This document shows, piece by piece, positions 49,804 to 59,945 of a stretch of 64,000 nucleotides of DNA. This DNA comes from RHKX01 sp963823275 (GTDB lineage Bacteria; Actinomycetota; Thermoleophilia; Solirubrobacterales; 70-9): the NCBI GenBank assembly GCA_963823275.1, contig CAWGKW010000002.1, positions 868,001-932,000 on the forward strand. Reading direction: 5' to 3'. The position numbers were made by a program, and so were the translations under genes. Within the stretch, counting starts at the first letter, position 1. The number at the start of each line of letters is the position of its first letter. The notes below the pieces were generated by a model that ran no database searches, was not told the DNA's origin, and saw nothing but the letters and a program-made list of their open reading frames with translations.

Positions 49804-52276
49804 TTGTCCAAGCGTCTGAGCGTGATCGTCGTTGGCCTGATCGCAATGTTGGTGGTGCCGGCCGTCGCGTCCGCAAAGGACTACGCCGACACCGCCCTCA
49901 ACATCATTCCGTCGGGCCAGCTTCAGCCCGGTCAGCCGGCTGCACCCAAGCCCAACGATGCGCAGGCGACCATGTACGACGGGCTCACACCGCTCTTCGA
50001 CAACGTCACCAAGGACGACCTGACGACCTACTTCAAGTCCGAGGCGCTCGGCAGCCTCGGCACCGACGGTCCCGGCACCCTGGAGACCGTCCCCGGCCAC
50101 CCCGGGATCGAGATCCTTCGTGACGTCTACGGCGTTCCCCACGTCACGGCCGATACCTATGACGACGGCATCTTCGCCGCCGGCTGGATCGCCGCGGAGG
50201 ACCGCGGTCTGCTGCTCAATCAGGCCCGCTACAACGCCCGAGTCGCCGCGATCGACGCGCCGGGGCTGAGCGCGATCGGGCTCGTCACCCAGCTCAAGAG
50301 CTTCGTGCCCAGCGAGCAGACCGAGAACGTGGTCGCCGAGCAGACCCAGGCCCTTCAGGACCAGGGCAAGGAGGGCCAGAAGGTCCTCGACGACATCGAC
50401 ACCTACATCGGCGGGATCAACGCCTACTTCGCGGCCAACAGCCCGTCGACGGCGCCGTTCACCCGCAACGACATCTACGCGCTGAACGCGCTCAAGGACC
50501 AGTTCCTCGGCGAGGGCGGCGGCGACGAGGCCCGGCGCTCGCAGTTTCTCGGTGGGCTCCAGGACCGGCTCGGGGCGAAGAAGGGCATGAGCGTCTTCAA
50601 CGATCTGCGCCAGTTCAAGAACAAGGGCGTCCCGACCTCGATCGACGGCAAGTTCCCCTACGGGAGCATCCCCGACAAGGCCCCGGGCAGCGTCGTTCTC
50701 GATCACGAGAGCTACGTGACCACTCCCGCCGTCGCCAACAAGGCGCTGGCCAGGGAGCTCGACTCCGCAGCCCGTGCAGGCCTCGAACACGCTGATGATC
50801 ACCAAGGAGCACTCGAACACCGGCAACCCGCTGATGGTCGGCGGCCCGCAGATCGGTTACTTCTACCCGGGTCTCACCTACGAGATCGACATGGACGCAC
50901 CGGGCCTGCAGTGGCGCGGCGCGACGTCGGCACCGTTCCCGGGCTACCTGCTGATCGGCCGCGGCGAGGACTTCGCGACCACGTTGACCTCGGCCAGCGG
51001 CGATGTGATCGACCAGTACGCCGAGACTCTCTGCGGCGGCAGCGACACCAAGTACAAGTACAAGGGCAAGTGCCGTGAGATGGGCACGTTCGACGCCGGC
51101 ACCCTGAGCGGCGATCCGGTCAGCTTCAAGACCACGGTCCACGGGCCGGTAACGGGCTACGCGACCGTCAAGGGCAAGAAGGTGGCGATCGCCTCGAAGC
51201 GCTCGAGCTACGGCGAGGATGTGCTGGACCTGCTCTTCAACCGCAGGATCTCCAACGGAAAGGTCCACGATCCGAAGTCGTTCTTCAACGCCGCGGCGAA
51301 GACTCCGCAGACGTTCAACTCCTTCTACATCGACGACAAGCACGTCGCCGAGTACACGACCGGCAAGCTGCCGATCCGCTCGAACAAGGTCGATCCGGGC
51401 CTGCCGGCCAAGGGCACGGGCGACTACGAGTGGAAGGGCTACCTGAGCAAGAACGATCATCCGCAGGGCACCGACCCGAAGGACGGGACGATGACCAACT
51501 GGAACCAGGTCGTCGCCAAGGGCTTCGCCTCCGCTGACGACGAGTGGGGCCGGGCCGGCTCCGCCGAGCGTGTCGACCTGCTGGACAAGAACCTGAAGCG
51601 GCTGCAGTCGAAGTCCGGCAAGTGGTCGCTCGCGACGGTCGCCTCGGCGATGAACGCCGGAGGTACCCAGGACATCCGGGCGATCGACACCGTGCCGCTG
51701 CTGGCCAAGCTGCTCAAGGGCACGCAGGCCCCGAGCGCACGCGCGGAACAGATGCTCCAGCTCATGGTCGACTGGAAGAACGACGGCGGCAGCCGCCTCG
51801 ACCTCAACGACGACGGCGACATCGACGCTCCGGGAGCTGCTGTGATGGACGGCTCCTGGACCAACATCGCCAACGCGTTCATGAAGCCGAGGCTCGGCTC
51901 CCAGCTCGACGAGCTGAACAGCCTGTTCTCACGCTTCGACCTACCGCCCAGCGGTCAGTACTCGGGTTGGTACCAGTACTTCGATCGCGACATCAACGCG
52001 CTGCTGGGTAAGGACGTCCCCAGTCCGTTCAACAACGCCTACTGCGGCAAGGGCAAGCTGAAGCGGTGCCAGAGCGACATCTGGGACGCGATCGAGACCT
52101 CCGGTGCCGAGATCGCCGTCGACCAGGGATCCGAGGATCCGAGCGCTTGGCGCTCGGACGCGGTTCGCGAGCAGATCAAGTTCTCGCCCCTTTCGCTGAA
52201 GACGATGCGGTACACCAACCGGCCGAGCGGCATCCAGCAGGTGATCTCGTTCGACGGGCATCGCAAGAACAAGTAG
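49804..52276 (+). CDS. Secreted penicillin-acylase-family protein (peptidase S45; frameshift near 50768)
   Basis: This is a secreted Ntn-hydrolase of about 823 aa. The signal peptide (MSKRLSVIVVGLIAMLVVPAVASA) is followed by the alpha-chain region (IEILRDVYGVPHVTADTYDD; IFAAGWIAAEDRGLLLNQAR). After the frame break at ARELDSAARA, the beta chain starts ASNTLMIT, where the Ser would be the autoprocessed nucleophile, and NTGNPLMVGGPQIGYFYPG matches the penicillin G acylase pattern of SN..., GPQ.G. NDDGDIDAPG is a calcium-type loop. The family also includes quorum-quenching acyl-homoserine-lactone acylases and aculeacin acylase, so the substrate cannot be fixed. The TTG start has GAGGAG 5 bases upstream. 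Confidence 0.88.
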
Positions 52277-52289
52277 CGTTGCGCCCCTG

Positions 52290-53282
52290 ATGAGGGCGAT
52301 CCAGATAGCCGACCTCAGTGGCCCTGAAACGGCCCTGCGAGAGGTGGACATATCCGAGCCCGAGGCGTCGCACATGCTGACGCCCGGGAGCGGGGTCCTG
52401 GTCGACGTGAAGGCTGCCGGGGTCTCGTTCCCGGAGGTCCTGCAGACCCGCGGCGAATACCAGGTCAAGCCGCCGCTTCCGTTCGTCCCCGGCAGCGAGG
52501 TTGCGGGGATCGTGCGCTCCGCACCCGAGGGCGCCTCGGTCTCGGCCGGTGACCGCGTGGCCGCCTTCCCGATGCTCGGCGGCTTCGCCGAGGTCGCGGT
52601 CGCACCCGAGTTCCTCACCTTCAGGCTGCCTGAGGCGCTCGACTTCAGACAGGGTGCGGCGCTGATCCTCAACTACCACACCGCCTGGTTCTCGCTCGTG
52701 ATCCGCGGCCGTCTCAAGGCGGGGGAGAGCGTCTTGATCCACGGTGCCGCCGGAGGCGTCGGGACCGCGTCGATCCAGGTCGCAAAGGGGGTCGGCGCCA
52801 GGGCCATCGCGGTCGTCTCAAGCGATGAGAAGGAGCGCGTCGCGCGCGAGGCCGGCGCCGACGAAGTCGTCCGCTCCGACGGTGAGTGGCGCGATCAGGC
52901 CAAGGAGCTGTCGGGCGGGGGGGTCGACCTGGTCCTCGATCCGGTCGGCGGAGACCGTTTCACCGACTCCCTGCGCTCGCTGGCCGAGGGCGGCCGCCTG
53001 GTGGTCGTCGGATTCACCGCCGGCTCGATCCCCGAGGTCAAGGTCAACCGGCTGCTGCTCAACAACACCGAGGTGATCGGAGCGGGCTGGGGCGGCTACG
53101 TGATCGGCAAGCCCGCTCTCAACCGGGAGATCGGCGCCGAGATCGACAGGCTGATCGCCTCCGGCGACGTTCGCCCCCCGATCGGAGCTGCGTTCCCGCT
53201 CAGCGTCGACGGTGCAGTCGAGGCGCTGAAGCTGATCGACGGTCGGGGCGCCACCGGCAAGGTGGTCCTGGACGTAGCCTGA
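52290..53282 (+). CDS. Zinc-independent medium-chain dehydrogenase/reductase (quinone oxidoreductase family)
   Basis: This protein is an NADPH-dependent oxidoreductase of the MDR superfamily, 330 aa. The N-terminal GroES-like domain has AGVSFPEVLQTRGEYQ and PFVPGSEVAGIV. No catalytic zinc ligands are visible. The Rossmann motif VLIHGAAGGVGTASIQVAK and LVLDPVGGDRF match the quinone oxidoreductase / crotonyl-CoA reductase-like group. It overlaps the next gene (SDR) by one base (TGATG), so they form an operon. Substrates are not evident. Confidence 0.9.
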   Translation: MRAIQIADLSGPETALREVDISEPEASHMLTPGSGVLVDVKAAGVSFPEVLQTRGEYQVKPPLPFVPGSEVAGIVRSAPEGASVSAGDRVAAFPMLGGFAEVAVAPEFLTFRLPEALDFRQGAALILNYHTAWFSLVIRGRLKAGESVLIHGAAGGVGTASIQVAKGVGARAIAVVSSDEKERVAREAGADEVVRSDGEWRDQAKELSGGGVDLVLDPVGGDRFTDSLRSLAEGGRLVVVGFTAGSIPEVKVNRLLLNNTEVIGAGWGGYVIGKPALNREIGAEIDRLIASGDVRPPIGAAFPLSVDGAVEALKLIDGRGATGKVVLDVA

Positions 53283-54077
53283 TGGCCGCCCGCGTCTTCC
53301 TCATCACCGGAGCCTCCAGCGGCATCGGTGAGGCCACCGCCCGCCGGCTCTCCACCGAGCCCGAGGTCGAGCTCGTTCTGGTCGCCCGTCGAGAGGAGCG
53401 CCTGCGCGAGATCGCCGGCTCGCTGCCCGTTCCGGCCACCTGGGTCGCGACCGACCTCACCGACGCCGAGGCGCCCGCGCGGGTTGCGGCCCACATCGAA
53501 GAGCACCACGGACGCCTCGACCTGCTCGTCAACAACGCCGGAGCCTCCTGGCGGGGGACCTTCGCCGAGGAGGGCTGGGCGAACGTCGAGCAGACCATGG
53601 AGCTGAACTTCAACGCCGTCGTTCGTCTCACCGAGGTGCTGCTGCCGATCCTCCGGCGCTCGGCCCCGAGCGCCGTGGTCAACGTCTCGAGCACGGCCGG
53701 GCAGGATTTCCCGGGCCGGCGCCGGGGCATACTCGGCCAGCAAGTTCGCCCTCGCCGGCTGGAGTGACTCCCTCTACTCCGAGGAGATCAAGCATGGGGT
53801 TCACATCGGCCTCGTCCTCCCGGGCTTCATCGAAACCGAGGGCTTCCCGGCCGCCGAGCTCAAGGGCAAGGCGCTGACCCGCTGGATCGTCTCGACCCCC
53901 GACAGGGCCGCCGAGGCCATCGTCGATGCCGGCCTCCGCGGCAAGGCCGAGCGTTACGTTCCCCGCCCTTACGGCCTGATCGCGGTTCTCCGCGTGGCAG
54001 CCCCGAGGCTGACTCGTCGGATCCTCTCCGGGGGCACGGCCCAGGTGATGACGACCGCGACGAAGGCCGATCGATAG
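53282..54077 (+). CDS. Short-chain dehydrogenase/reductase (frameshift near 53706)
   Basis: This NAD(P)-dependent oxidoreductase of the SDR family has about 264 aa. The cofactor motif FLITGASSGIGEATARRL, LLVNNAG (NNAG) and the catalytic Ser in NVSSTAG are in the first frame. One extra base near 53706 moves to the frame with GAYSASKFALAGWSDSL, which carries the catalytic Tyr-x3-Lys, and LVLPGFIETEGF. The stop is TAG 54075-54077. The gene follows the MDR reductase directly. The break lies exactly in the active-site region, but both halves read on normally, so an assembly error is likely. Confidence 0.85.
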
Positions 54078-54097
54078 GCCCGTCGAAGGCTCCGCTC

Positions 54098-55627
54098 TCA
54101 CCGCCAGGTGCGATCGATTCGAAGCCTCCGCGGCCGGGTGGTCGGGGAACACCGGCGGGCCGTTGATGTCACATGAGAACTCGCCGGTTACGGGCCCGTC
54201 GGGCGCATCCCTTGCGAGCGCATCCGAATCGATCGTGAACCAGGCGATCACGCCCCCGAGGGCGGCCATGGCGGCGGTGAAGTACATCGCGGTGTGGAAG
54301 CCCGAGGTCATTGCCGCCGGGTCGTAGAAGGCGTCCCCGGTCAGGCCCGCGATCAGCGGCAGTACGGCGACCGCGAGCAGGCCCGCGACGCGCGAGACCG
54401 CATTGTTGATCCCCGACGCGATGCCCGAGTGGCGGGAGTCGGCGGCGGCGAGTACCGTCGCCGTAACCGGAGCCACCACGAGCGTGAGGCCCAAGCCGAA
54501 GACGAACACGGCGGGAAACACCGAGGTCAGATAGCTCGCGTCTGGGTCGATCTGCGCCATCAGCAGCATCCCGAGAGCGATCACCAGTGGGCCGACGGTC
54601 AGCGGGATCCGGGCTCCGATCCGCTGGGCAAGCCCACCCGCCCTCGCAGAGAGGAGAAGCATCAGAAGGGTCACGGGCAGTGAGGCGGCCCCGGCGGCGA
54701 TCGGCGAGTAGCCGGCGGATATCTGCAGGAAGGCGACGAGCAGGAAGAAGACCCCGCCGAGGGCGGCGTAGACGACGAAGGTGACGAGGTTGGCGGAGCT
54801 GAACTGACGGGAGGAGAAGAGCGCGAGCGGCATCATCGGATGGGGGCTGCGACGTTCGGTGATGATGAAGGCGATCAGCGCCACGACACCGCCGAGCGCC
54901 GCGGCGACGATCGGCGCCGACATCCCCTGATCGGGAGCCTCGATCAGGGCATAGGTGGTTCCCGCCAGCCCGATCGCGGCGAGGGTGGCACCGAGGCCGT
55001 CGAGTCGTGTGGGGGCGTCCGGATCGCGGGTCTCGGGCACGCGGCGGGTCGCCATCACCGCGACGAACAGGCCGATCGGAACGTTGATCAGAAAGATCGC
55101 TCGCCAGGAGACGGCCTCGACCAGGTAGCCGCCGAGCAGCGGCCCGAGCGCGGCCGCGACTCCGCCGAAGCCCGACCAGGCCCCGATCGCCCGGGCGCGG
55201 TCGCCGGGGCGGAAGCTCGATTCGATCATCGCCAGGCTGCCCGGCGTGAGCAGGGCACCGCCGACCCCCTGCAGGAGGCGGGCCGCGATCAGGGCGTCGG
55301 CGCTCGGCGCCAGAGCGCAGAGCAGCGAGGCCGCCGTGAACCAGGCGATGCCGATGACGAAGATGCGCCGCCGGCCGTAGCGGTCGCCGAGTGCGCCGCC
55401 GAGCAGGATCAGCGAAGCCAGGGTCAGCATGTAGCCGTTCAGGATCCACTGCAGCGAACTCGTCTCGGCGCCGAAGTCCTCGCCGATCCGCGGCAGGGCG
55501 ACGTTGACGACGGTGCCGTCGACGAAGACGATCGCCGACCCCAGGACGGCGATTGCCAGCACCCAGCGGCCAGGCCGGCTCGCGTAGGCGATTCCTTCTG
55601 CCGCGTCGCCTGCGGCGCGCTCGCTCA
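54098..55627 (-). CDS. MFS multidrug transporter, DHA2/EmrB type (stop codon uncertain)
   Basis: This is a 14-helix proton-driven drug efflux permease. The first helix carries VFVDGTVVNVALPRIGEDFG, motif A is LGGALGDRYGRRRIFVIG, and motif C is ALGPLLGGYLVEAVSWRAIFLINVPIG; helix 10-14 follow to FHTAMYFTAAMAALGGVIAWFTI. The literal frame runs on to 53679 antisense to the SDR gene, which is unlikely. A TGA at 54098-54100 one frame over would end it after SCDINGPPVFPDHP, close to how such proteins normally end, so a one-base error is probable. The TTG at 55627 (MSERAAGD) is my preferred start; the GTG at 55706 would add 26 residues of no clear character. Confidence 0.8.
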
Positions 55628-55795
55628 AACGTCTGCTCGCTCGAATCGGATTCTCACCCTGAGGGGAGTCTGACTGAAACCCGTTCCCGCCCAGCCCTGG
55701 GTCCACCGGCAGCAGTGAGCTTCTGGTCGCCGGGAGTCATCGCCGCGATTTCCCTTCCCACATCGACGTTCAGCCGATAGCTTGGAACCTCGGGG

Positions 55796-56915
55796 ATGAG
55801 CTCCAGTCAGCACGACAACCAGCTCGGCGACCTTGCTCGCGAGGATGTCGATGGTGGCGACGAGACGTCGAAATCGCGTCGCGAGCAGACGCGCCTTCAT
55901 TACCGGCTCTCAGCGATCCTCTTCGTCGGGGGCGGAGTTGCAGCCATTCCGCCCGATCTCCTCCACGTGCCTCGGCACTCCGCCGCGATCCTGCTGCTGC
56001 CGGCTCTCGCGATCGTCAGCGGAATCGTCACCTGGCTGGTCTCCGACCGGGCTCCCCGGGCCGGTCTCCACGCCGTCGCGGTCGTCGCGACGCTCGAGGT
56101 TTCGCTGGCGGTGGCCTTCGCCTCGACGACCTTCGCCGTCTATTACGTGTTCATCGCCGTCTTCGCCGCGTACGTGTTCACCGACCGCCGGGCGATCGCG
56201 GCACAGATCGGATTGACGATCATCGCGGCGCTCGCGCCGATCGCCTACGACGCGAGTTCGGCCCGGGAGCTGACGATCCAGGCCCTGGTCCTGGTCCCGA
56301 CGCTGATCATCGCGGGGATGATGGTCACCCACCTGCGAGAGCAACTGGCCGCCAGCGAGGAGCGCTACCGCAAACTCTCCGAGCTGGATCCGCTGACCGG
56401 GGTCGGTAACTACCGGATGCTCGCGAATCGAGTGCCCCGGGAGTTGCGCCGTCATGCCCGCTACGGCAGGCAGCTGGCGCTGATCGTGTTGGACCTCGAC
56501 GACTTCAAGCGCGTCAACGACCAGTTCGGCCACCAGCGTGGAGATCTCCTGCTGCGGGAGGTTGCCGACGCCCTGACCGGGGCCGTGCGGGTCCATGACA
56601 TAGTCCTTCGACAGGGCGGCGACGAGTTCGCCGTGATCGCCCCCGAGACCGGCGTCGATGACGCTCTGCATCTCGCCGAGCGCCTGCGATCGAAGGTGGC
56701 GGCGATCACCGCCGACGGCCACCCGATCGGAGCGTCGATCGGGTGCGCTCACCATCCCGAGGATGCCGACTCCCTCGAGAGCCTCCTGCGCGTCGCCGAC
56801 GAGCGCCTGCGGATGGCGAAGGTGGATGGCCTGCCTCGGTACCGGCGCAGAGGCTGGAGGGGCCCGGGCGTCGCTCGCCGCCGGGTACGAGCCCGGCGCC
56901 GACCCCTCCGAGTAG
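55796..56915 (+). CDS. Membrane-bound diguanylate cyclase (GGDEF domain; frame slip near 56840)
   Basis: This enzyme makes cyclic di-GMP from GTP. About six membrane segments (residues 37-180) are followed by a short coiled linker (LREQLAASEERYRKLSELD) and a GGDEF domain starting DPLTGVGNYR. The active-site loop is RQGGDEFAVIAPE, so it should be active, and RVHD, five residues before GGDEF, matches the RxxD inhibitory site. Near the end the frame changes: the literal frame is Arg-rich and runs to 56968, while the next frame gives AEAGGARASLAAGYEPGADPSE and stops at 56915, with coding-like codon use. I prefer the latter. It is divergent from the MFS gene. Confidence 0.87.
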
Positions 56916-56954
56916 GTTCAGCCGCTGGTTGTCAGCTGGGGTGCGACCAACAAC

Positions 56955-56985
56955 AACGCCCGGCCTGAATGAACAGACCGGGCGT
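56955..56985. terminator. Terminator hairpin between convergent genes
   Basis: ACGCCCGG (56955-56962) pairs with CCGGGCGT (56978-56985). On the minus strand the stem is followed by TTGTTGTTGG, a T-rich tail, so it should mainly terminate the SHOCT protein gene. It may also serve the diguanylate cyclase gene. Confidence 0.75.
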
Positions 56986-57017
56986 CGCCCCCAGACTCGG
57001 TGTGGAATGCCGACTCG

Positions 57018-57407
57018 CTAGGCGAGCAGCTTCGCCTTCATGGACTCGTACTCGGCGTCGGTGACCTTGCCCTTGTCGTGCAGCTCCGACAGGCTCGCGA
57101 GCTCGTCGACCTTCGAGGTCCCGGCGGTCTGCTTGACGTAGTCGTCGAAGTGCTTCTTGTTCTCGGCCTGCTCCTTGAGCGCGCGATCGCGCATCCCGCT
57201 GCCGCGAACGATCAGATAGATCAGCGCGGTTACGAACGGGATGAAGATCAAGAAGACGACCCAGAACGCCTTGCCCCAACCGGACATGTCGTGGTCGCGG
57301 AAGAGGTCGGACAGGATGGTGAAGAGCACCATGATCCAGGCGACGAAGATGAAGACCGCGAGGACGGTGCCCAGGGCCTCGCCGAATGAGTAGTCAGCCA
57401 GCAGCAA
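57018..57407 (-). CDS. Membrane protein with PLDc_N and SHOCT domains
   Basis: This 129-aa protein has two hydrophobic segments (ALGTVLAVFIFVAWIMVLF and GKAFWVVFLIFIPFVTALIY) of the PLDc_N type and a C-terminal SHOCT domain (ELASLSELHDKGKVTDAEYESMKAKLL). SHOCT domains are short oligomerisation modules found at protein termini. The TTG at 57407 is preceded by AAGGAA at a good distance. It lies 75 bases downstream of the DUF2207 gene, so it may share that transcript. Its function is unknown. Confidence 0.85.
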   Translation of the reverse strand: MLLADYSFGEALGTVLAVFIFVAWIMVLFTILSDLFRDHDMSGWGKAFWVVFLIFIPFVTALIYLIVRGSGMRDRALKEQAENKKHFDDYVKQTAGTSKVDELASLSELHDKGKVTDAEYESMKAKLLA

Positions 57408-57482
57408 TTCAGTTCCTTTCGATGGGGGGTGTTTGTCCTGATCAGGGTACCGCCGGAGCGTCGCCGGGGCGCAACCAATCGG

Positions 57483-59297
57483 TTACCAGGCGCCGCCGCC
57501 ACCACCGCCGGAGAAACCGCCGCCACCCCCGGAGAAGCCACCGGAGCCTGAGCTCGAGGACTCCGGCGCGACCTGGCTCGAGAAACCGGACGAGAACCCT
57601 CCGAAGCCGTGCCCGAAACCCGAGCCGATCGCGTAGGAGGTCCAGACTCCGGAGCTCGCCGCCTCCTCGCCGACGGGAGCCGGAATGCGGCCGGACCTGG
57701 CGATCCGCTCGGCCGTCCCGAAGGCGACGGCGTAGACGAGGATCCGTCGCCAGAGCTGCAGCGTCGCCGGTGGATCGTCGTCGAGGCGAGGGAAGTCCTC
57801 GGTCCACTGCTTGAAGGCGAGCCAACGCTCGTTGCGCTCGCGGGCTGCCGGGTCGAGCCGGCGTAGCCAGTTGGAGGGCGGGACGAACATCAGGAGCAGA
57901 GTGCCGACGAGGGCCGTTGCGGGGATCCCGACCCGATGGGTCCGGGCGTAGGCCAGGGCGATCACGACTCCCAGGAGCACGGTGGCGACGACGGCGATGG
58001 CCCCCCGCCACGACCGCAGATCGAGATCCCAGGTGATCGCGCCCTCCTCGGCGGCATCGAGCTCGGCGTTCATCGCCTCCCAGCGGGTCCGCCAGGTGCT
58101 CGAGTGGGCCGGGATCTTGTCCTTCATCTTCCCGAGCGCAACCCAGTCGTCCTCGATCAGCTCGTCGAAGAAGTCGAGCACGCTCCCCTCGTGCGGCTCG
58201 AGCTCCGGGCGCGGCTCGCCTCGCTTCCCCGACCTCTTCAGCTCCAGGTCCAGGTCCGCCGTGGAAGCGGCCCGAGCTTCGTAGAAGCCCCTGTCGACCA
58301 GGTCCATGAGCGTCGCCAGCACGACCCGCTCGTCGTAGTCGCCCTCTTCGGCGATCGCGTAGGCGACGGCCGGGGAGACGTCCTCGGGGGGCTCGGGTAG
58401 GTACTGGGGGACCCCGGTATCGCGCTCACGGCAACGGATGCAGAGCAGCGCCGTCGCCAGTAGCGCAAAAACCGAGACGACGAGCGAAATGGTCAGCTGG
58501 TTCTCGGCGACGGCGTTCTTCAGCTTGTCGGAGAAGCCATAGGCGTCGTCGAGCTTCGCCTCCTCCTCCTCGATCGTCGGGAGGCCGTCGCCGGAGGCGA
58601 CCTCGGCCTCACCGGTGCTGCTGATCGCATCCCGGGGGAAGACGGCGCGGAAGCCGACGCTCTCGCCCTCGGGAATCCGGTCGACCGAGACGGATGCCGC
58701 ATCGCCGATTTCGACCTCGGCACCGAGCGACCGCGGTCTCAGCCAGGCCTCCTCGGGCGCAACTCCCGACTGGGAGGAGATCTCGGCGTCCAGGCGATCG
58801 AGCCAGAAGTCCCACTGGTCGCCCCAGACGATCCAGCTGACATCGACGACGTCGTCATGGACCGTCACGGCATCGACGACGCGGTAGAAGACCTCGAAGG
58901 TTCGGGTTCCGTCTTGCTGGTCGTAGTGCCAGACGATCCGGTAGCCGTTGCGGCGGTTCTCGGTACCGAACGTACCCGGGAAGTCGAAGGACCCCAACGC
59001 CGTGTTGCCGCCGGTACGGTACTCCTTGCCGTCTTCGCCGACGACGGCATTCGTCACCCTGGCATCGCCGTTGAGCGGGAAGTCGCGGTAGGCGCCGGTG
59101 AACTTCCCGGTGAAGTCGAACGGCAGGGTCTCCCGCACCAGCAGGCTGCCGTCCTCCTGGAGCTCGACCGAGATCCGGGCGTCGGTGATCTCGTACTCCT
59201 TCTCCGAGGCCGGGATCGCGGGGATCACCAGGAAGGCGAAACCGACGACGGCGGTGATCACGAACGCGCCGGCCAGCCTGAGCAGGAATCGCTTCAT
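57483..59297 (-). CDS. DUF2207-domain membrane protein
   Basis: This large envelope protein has 604 aa. A signal anchor (residues 8-30) is followed by an extracytoplasmic domain (EYEITDARISVELQEDGSLLVRETL, FTGKFTGAYRDFPL, EVFYRVVDAVTVHDDV) that defines DUF2207. Several membrane helices follow (about residues 264-285, 430-450 and 458-476). The tail is a Gly/Ser-rich stretch ending GGGGFSGGGGGGAW, which resembles the TPM/YgcG-type Gly-rich ends. Its ATG overlaps the LemA gene's stop by 4 bases. DUF2207 and LemA genes are frequently adjacent; a shared role at the membrane is inferred. Confidence 0.88.
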   Translation of the reverse strand: MKRFLLRLAGAFVITAVVGFAFLVIPAIPASEKEYEITDARISVELQEDGSLLVRETLPFDFTGKFTGAYRDFPLNGDARVTNAVVGEDGKEYRTGGNTALGSFDFPGTFGTENRRNGYRIVWHYDQQDGTRTFEVFYRVVDAVTVHDDVVDVSWIVWGDQWDFWLDRLDAEISSQSGVAPEEAWLRPRSLGAEVEIGDAASVSVDRIPEGESVGFRAVFPRDAISSTGEAEVASGDGLPTIEEEEAKLDDAYGFSDKLKNAVAENQLTISLVVSVFALLATALLCIRCRERDTGVPQYLPEPPEDVSPAVAYAIAEEGDYDERVVLATLMDLVDRGFYEARAASTADLDLELKRSGKRGEPRPELEPHEGSVLDFFDELIEDDWVALGKMKDKIPAHSSTWRTRWEAMNAELDAAEEGAITWDLDLRSWRGAIAVVATVLLGVVIALAYARTHRVGIPATALVGTLLLMFVPPSNWLRRLDPAARERNERWLAFKQWTEDFPRLDDDPPATLQLWRRILVYAVAFGTAERIARSGRIPAPVGEEAASSGVWTSYAIGSGFGHGFGGFSSGFSSQVAPESSSSGSGGFSGGGGGFSGGGGGGAW

Positions 59298-59869
59298 ATT
59301 GCGTCCGTGCCGATGTTGACCGCGGGAGCGACGTGAACCTCGGCGTCGGCGGTGAAGAAGTCGCGCGGCTCGAATCCGAACGCGGATGCCACCAGTGACG
59401 GCGGGAACACCCCGACCGCGGTGTTGAGCGTCTCGACGGTGTCGTTATAGACCCGTCGGGTGATCGAGATCCGCTCCTCGACCGACGCCAGGTCGCTCTG
59501 CAGGGAGGCGAAGTTGTCGCTGGCTCTCAGTTCGGGGTATGCCTCGGCCACGCCGATCAGGTTTCTGATCCCGAGGGCCAGGGAGCCCTCGAGTGGGCCC
59601 TGCGCTGCCGGTCCGGAGCCGACCGCTGAGATGGCGGCGCTTCGAGACTTCGCGGTGCGCTCGAACGTTGCCCGCTCGTGGCCCGCGTACCCGGCGACCG
59701 CGGCAACGAGGTTCGGCACGAGGTCATGGCGGAGCTTCAGGGCGACCTCGATCTGCGCCCACGAGTTGTCACACGCAAGCCGGAGCCGGACCAGGCGGTT
59801 GTAGGTCACGAGGACGAAGAGGCCGGTGGCGAGGATCGCCGCGCCGATCACGATCACCGCGACCATCAT
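59294..59869 (-). CDS. LemA family protein
   Basis: This 191-aa protein has one N-terminal membrane helix (VIGAAILATGLFVLVTYNRLV) and a helical LemA domain (NSWAQIEVALKLRHDLVPNLVAAVAGYAGHE; AYPELRASDNFASLQSDLASVEERISITRRVYND). The C-terminal FGFEPRDFF is typical. LemA proteins were named from a Listeria antigen, and their mechanism is not known. It is the first gene of the LemA-DUF2207 operon and is divergent from the SDR gene at 59946. Confidence 0.95.
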   Translation of the reverse strand: MMVAVIVIGAAILATGLFVLVTYNRLVRLRLACDNSWAQIEVALKLRHDLVPNLVAAVAGYAGHERATFERTAKSRSAAISAVGSGPAAQGPLEGSLALGIRNLIGVAEAYPELRASDNFASLQSDLASVEERISITRRVYNDTVETLNTAVGVFPPSLVASAFGFEPRDFFTADAEVHVAPAVNIGTDAI

Positions 59870-59933
59870 TCGATCCGGGGCTCGCCGATCACGGGCTAAA
59901 CCTATCCGGGTTCGCCTCGATGGCGCCGTCTTC

Positions 59934-59939
59934 TAGGGT
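59934..59939 (+). promoter_or_regulatory. -10 element of the 59946 SDR gene, leaderless start
   Basis: TAGGGT ends 6 bases before the GTG at 59946. There is no Shine-Dalgarno sequence. Confidence 0.5.
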
Positions 59940-59945
59940 GGGCGG

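Noticed and set aside
53679..54097. C-terminal extension of the MFS transporter antisense to the SDR gene
   Set aside because: MFS homology ends near the 14th helix, and the extension mirrors a conserved SDR. A lost stop codon explains it better.
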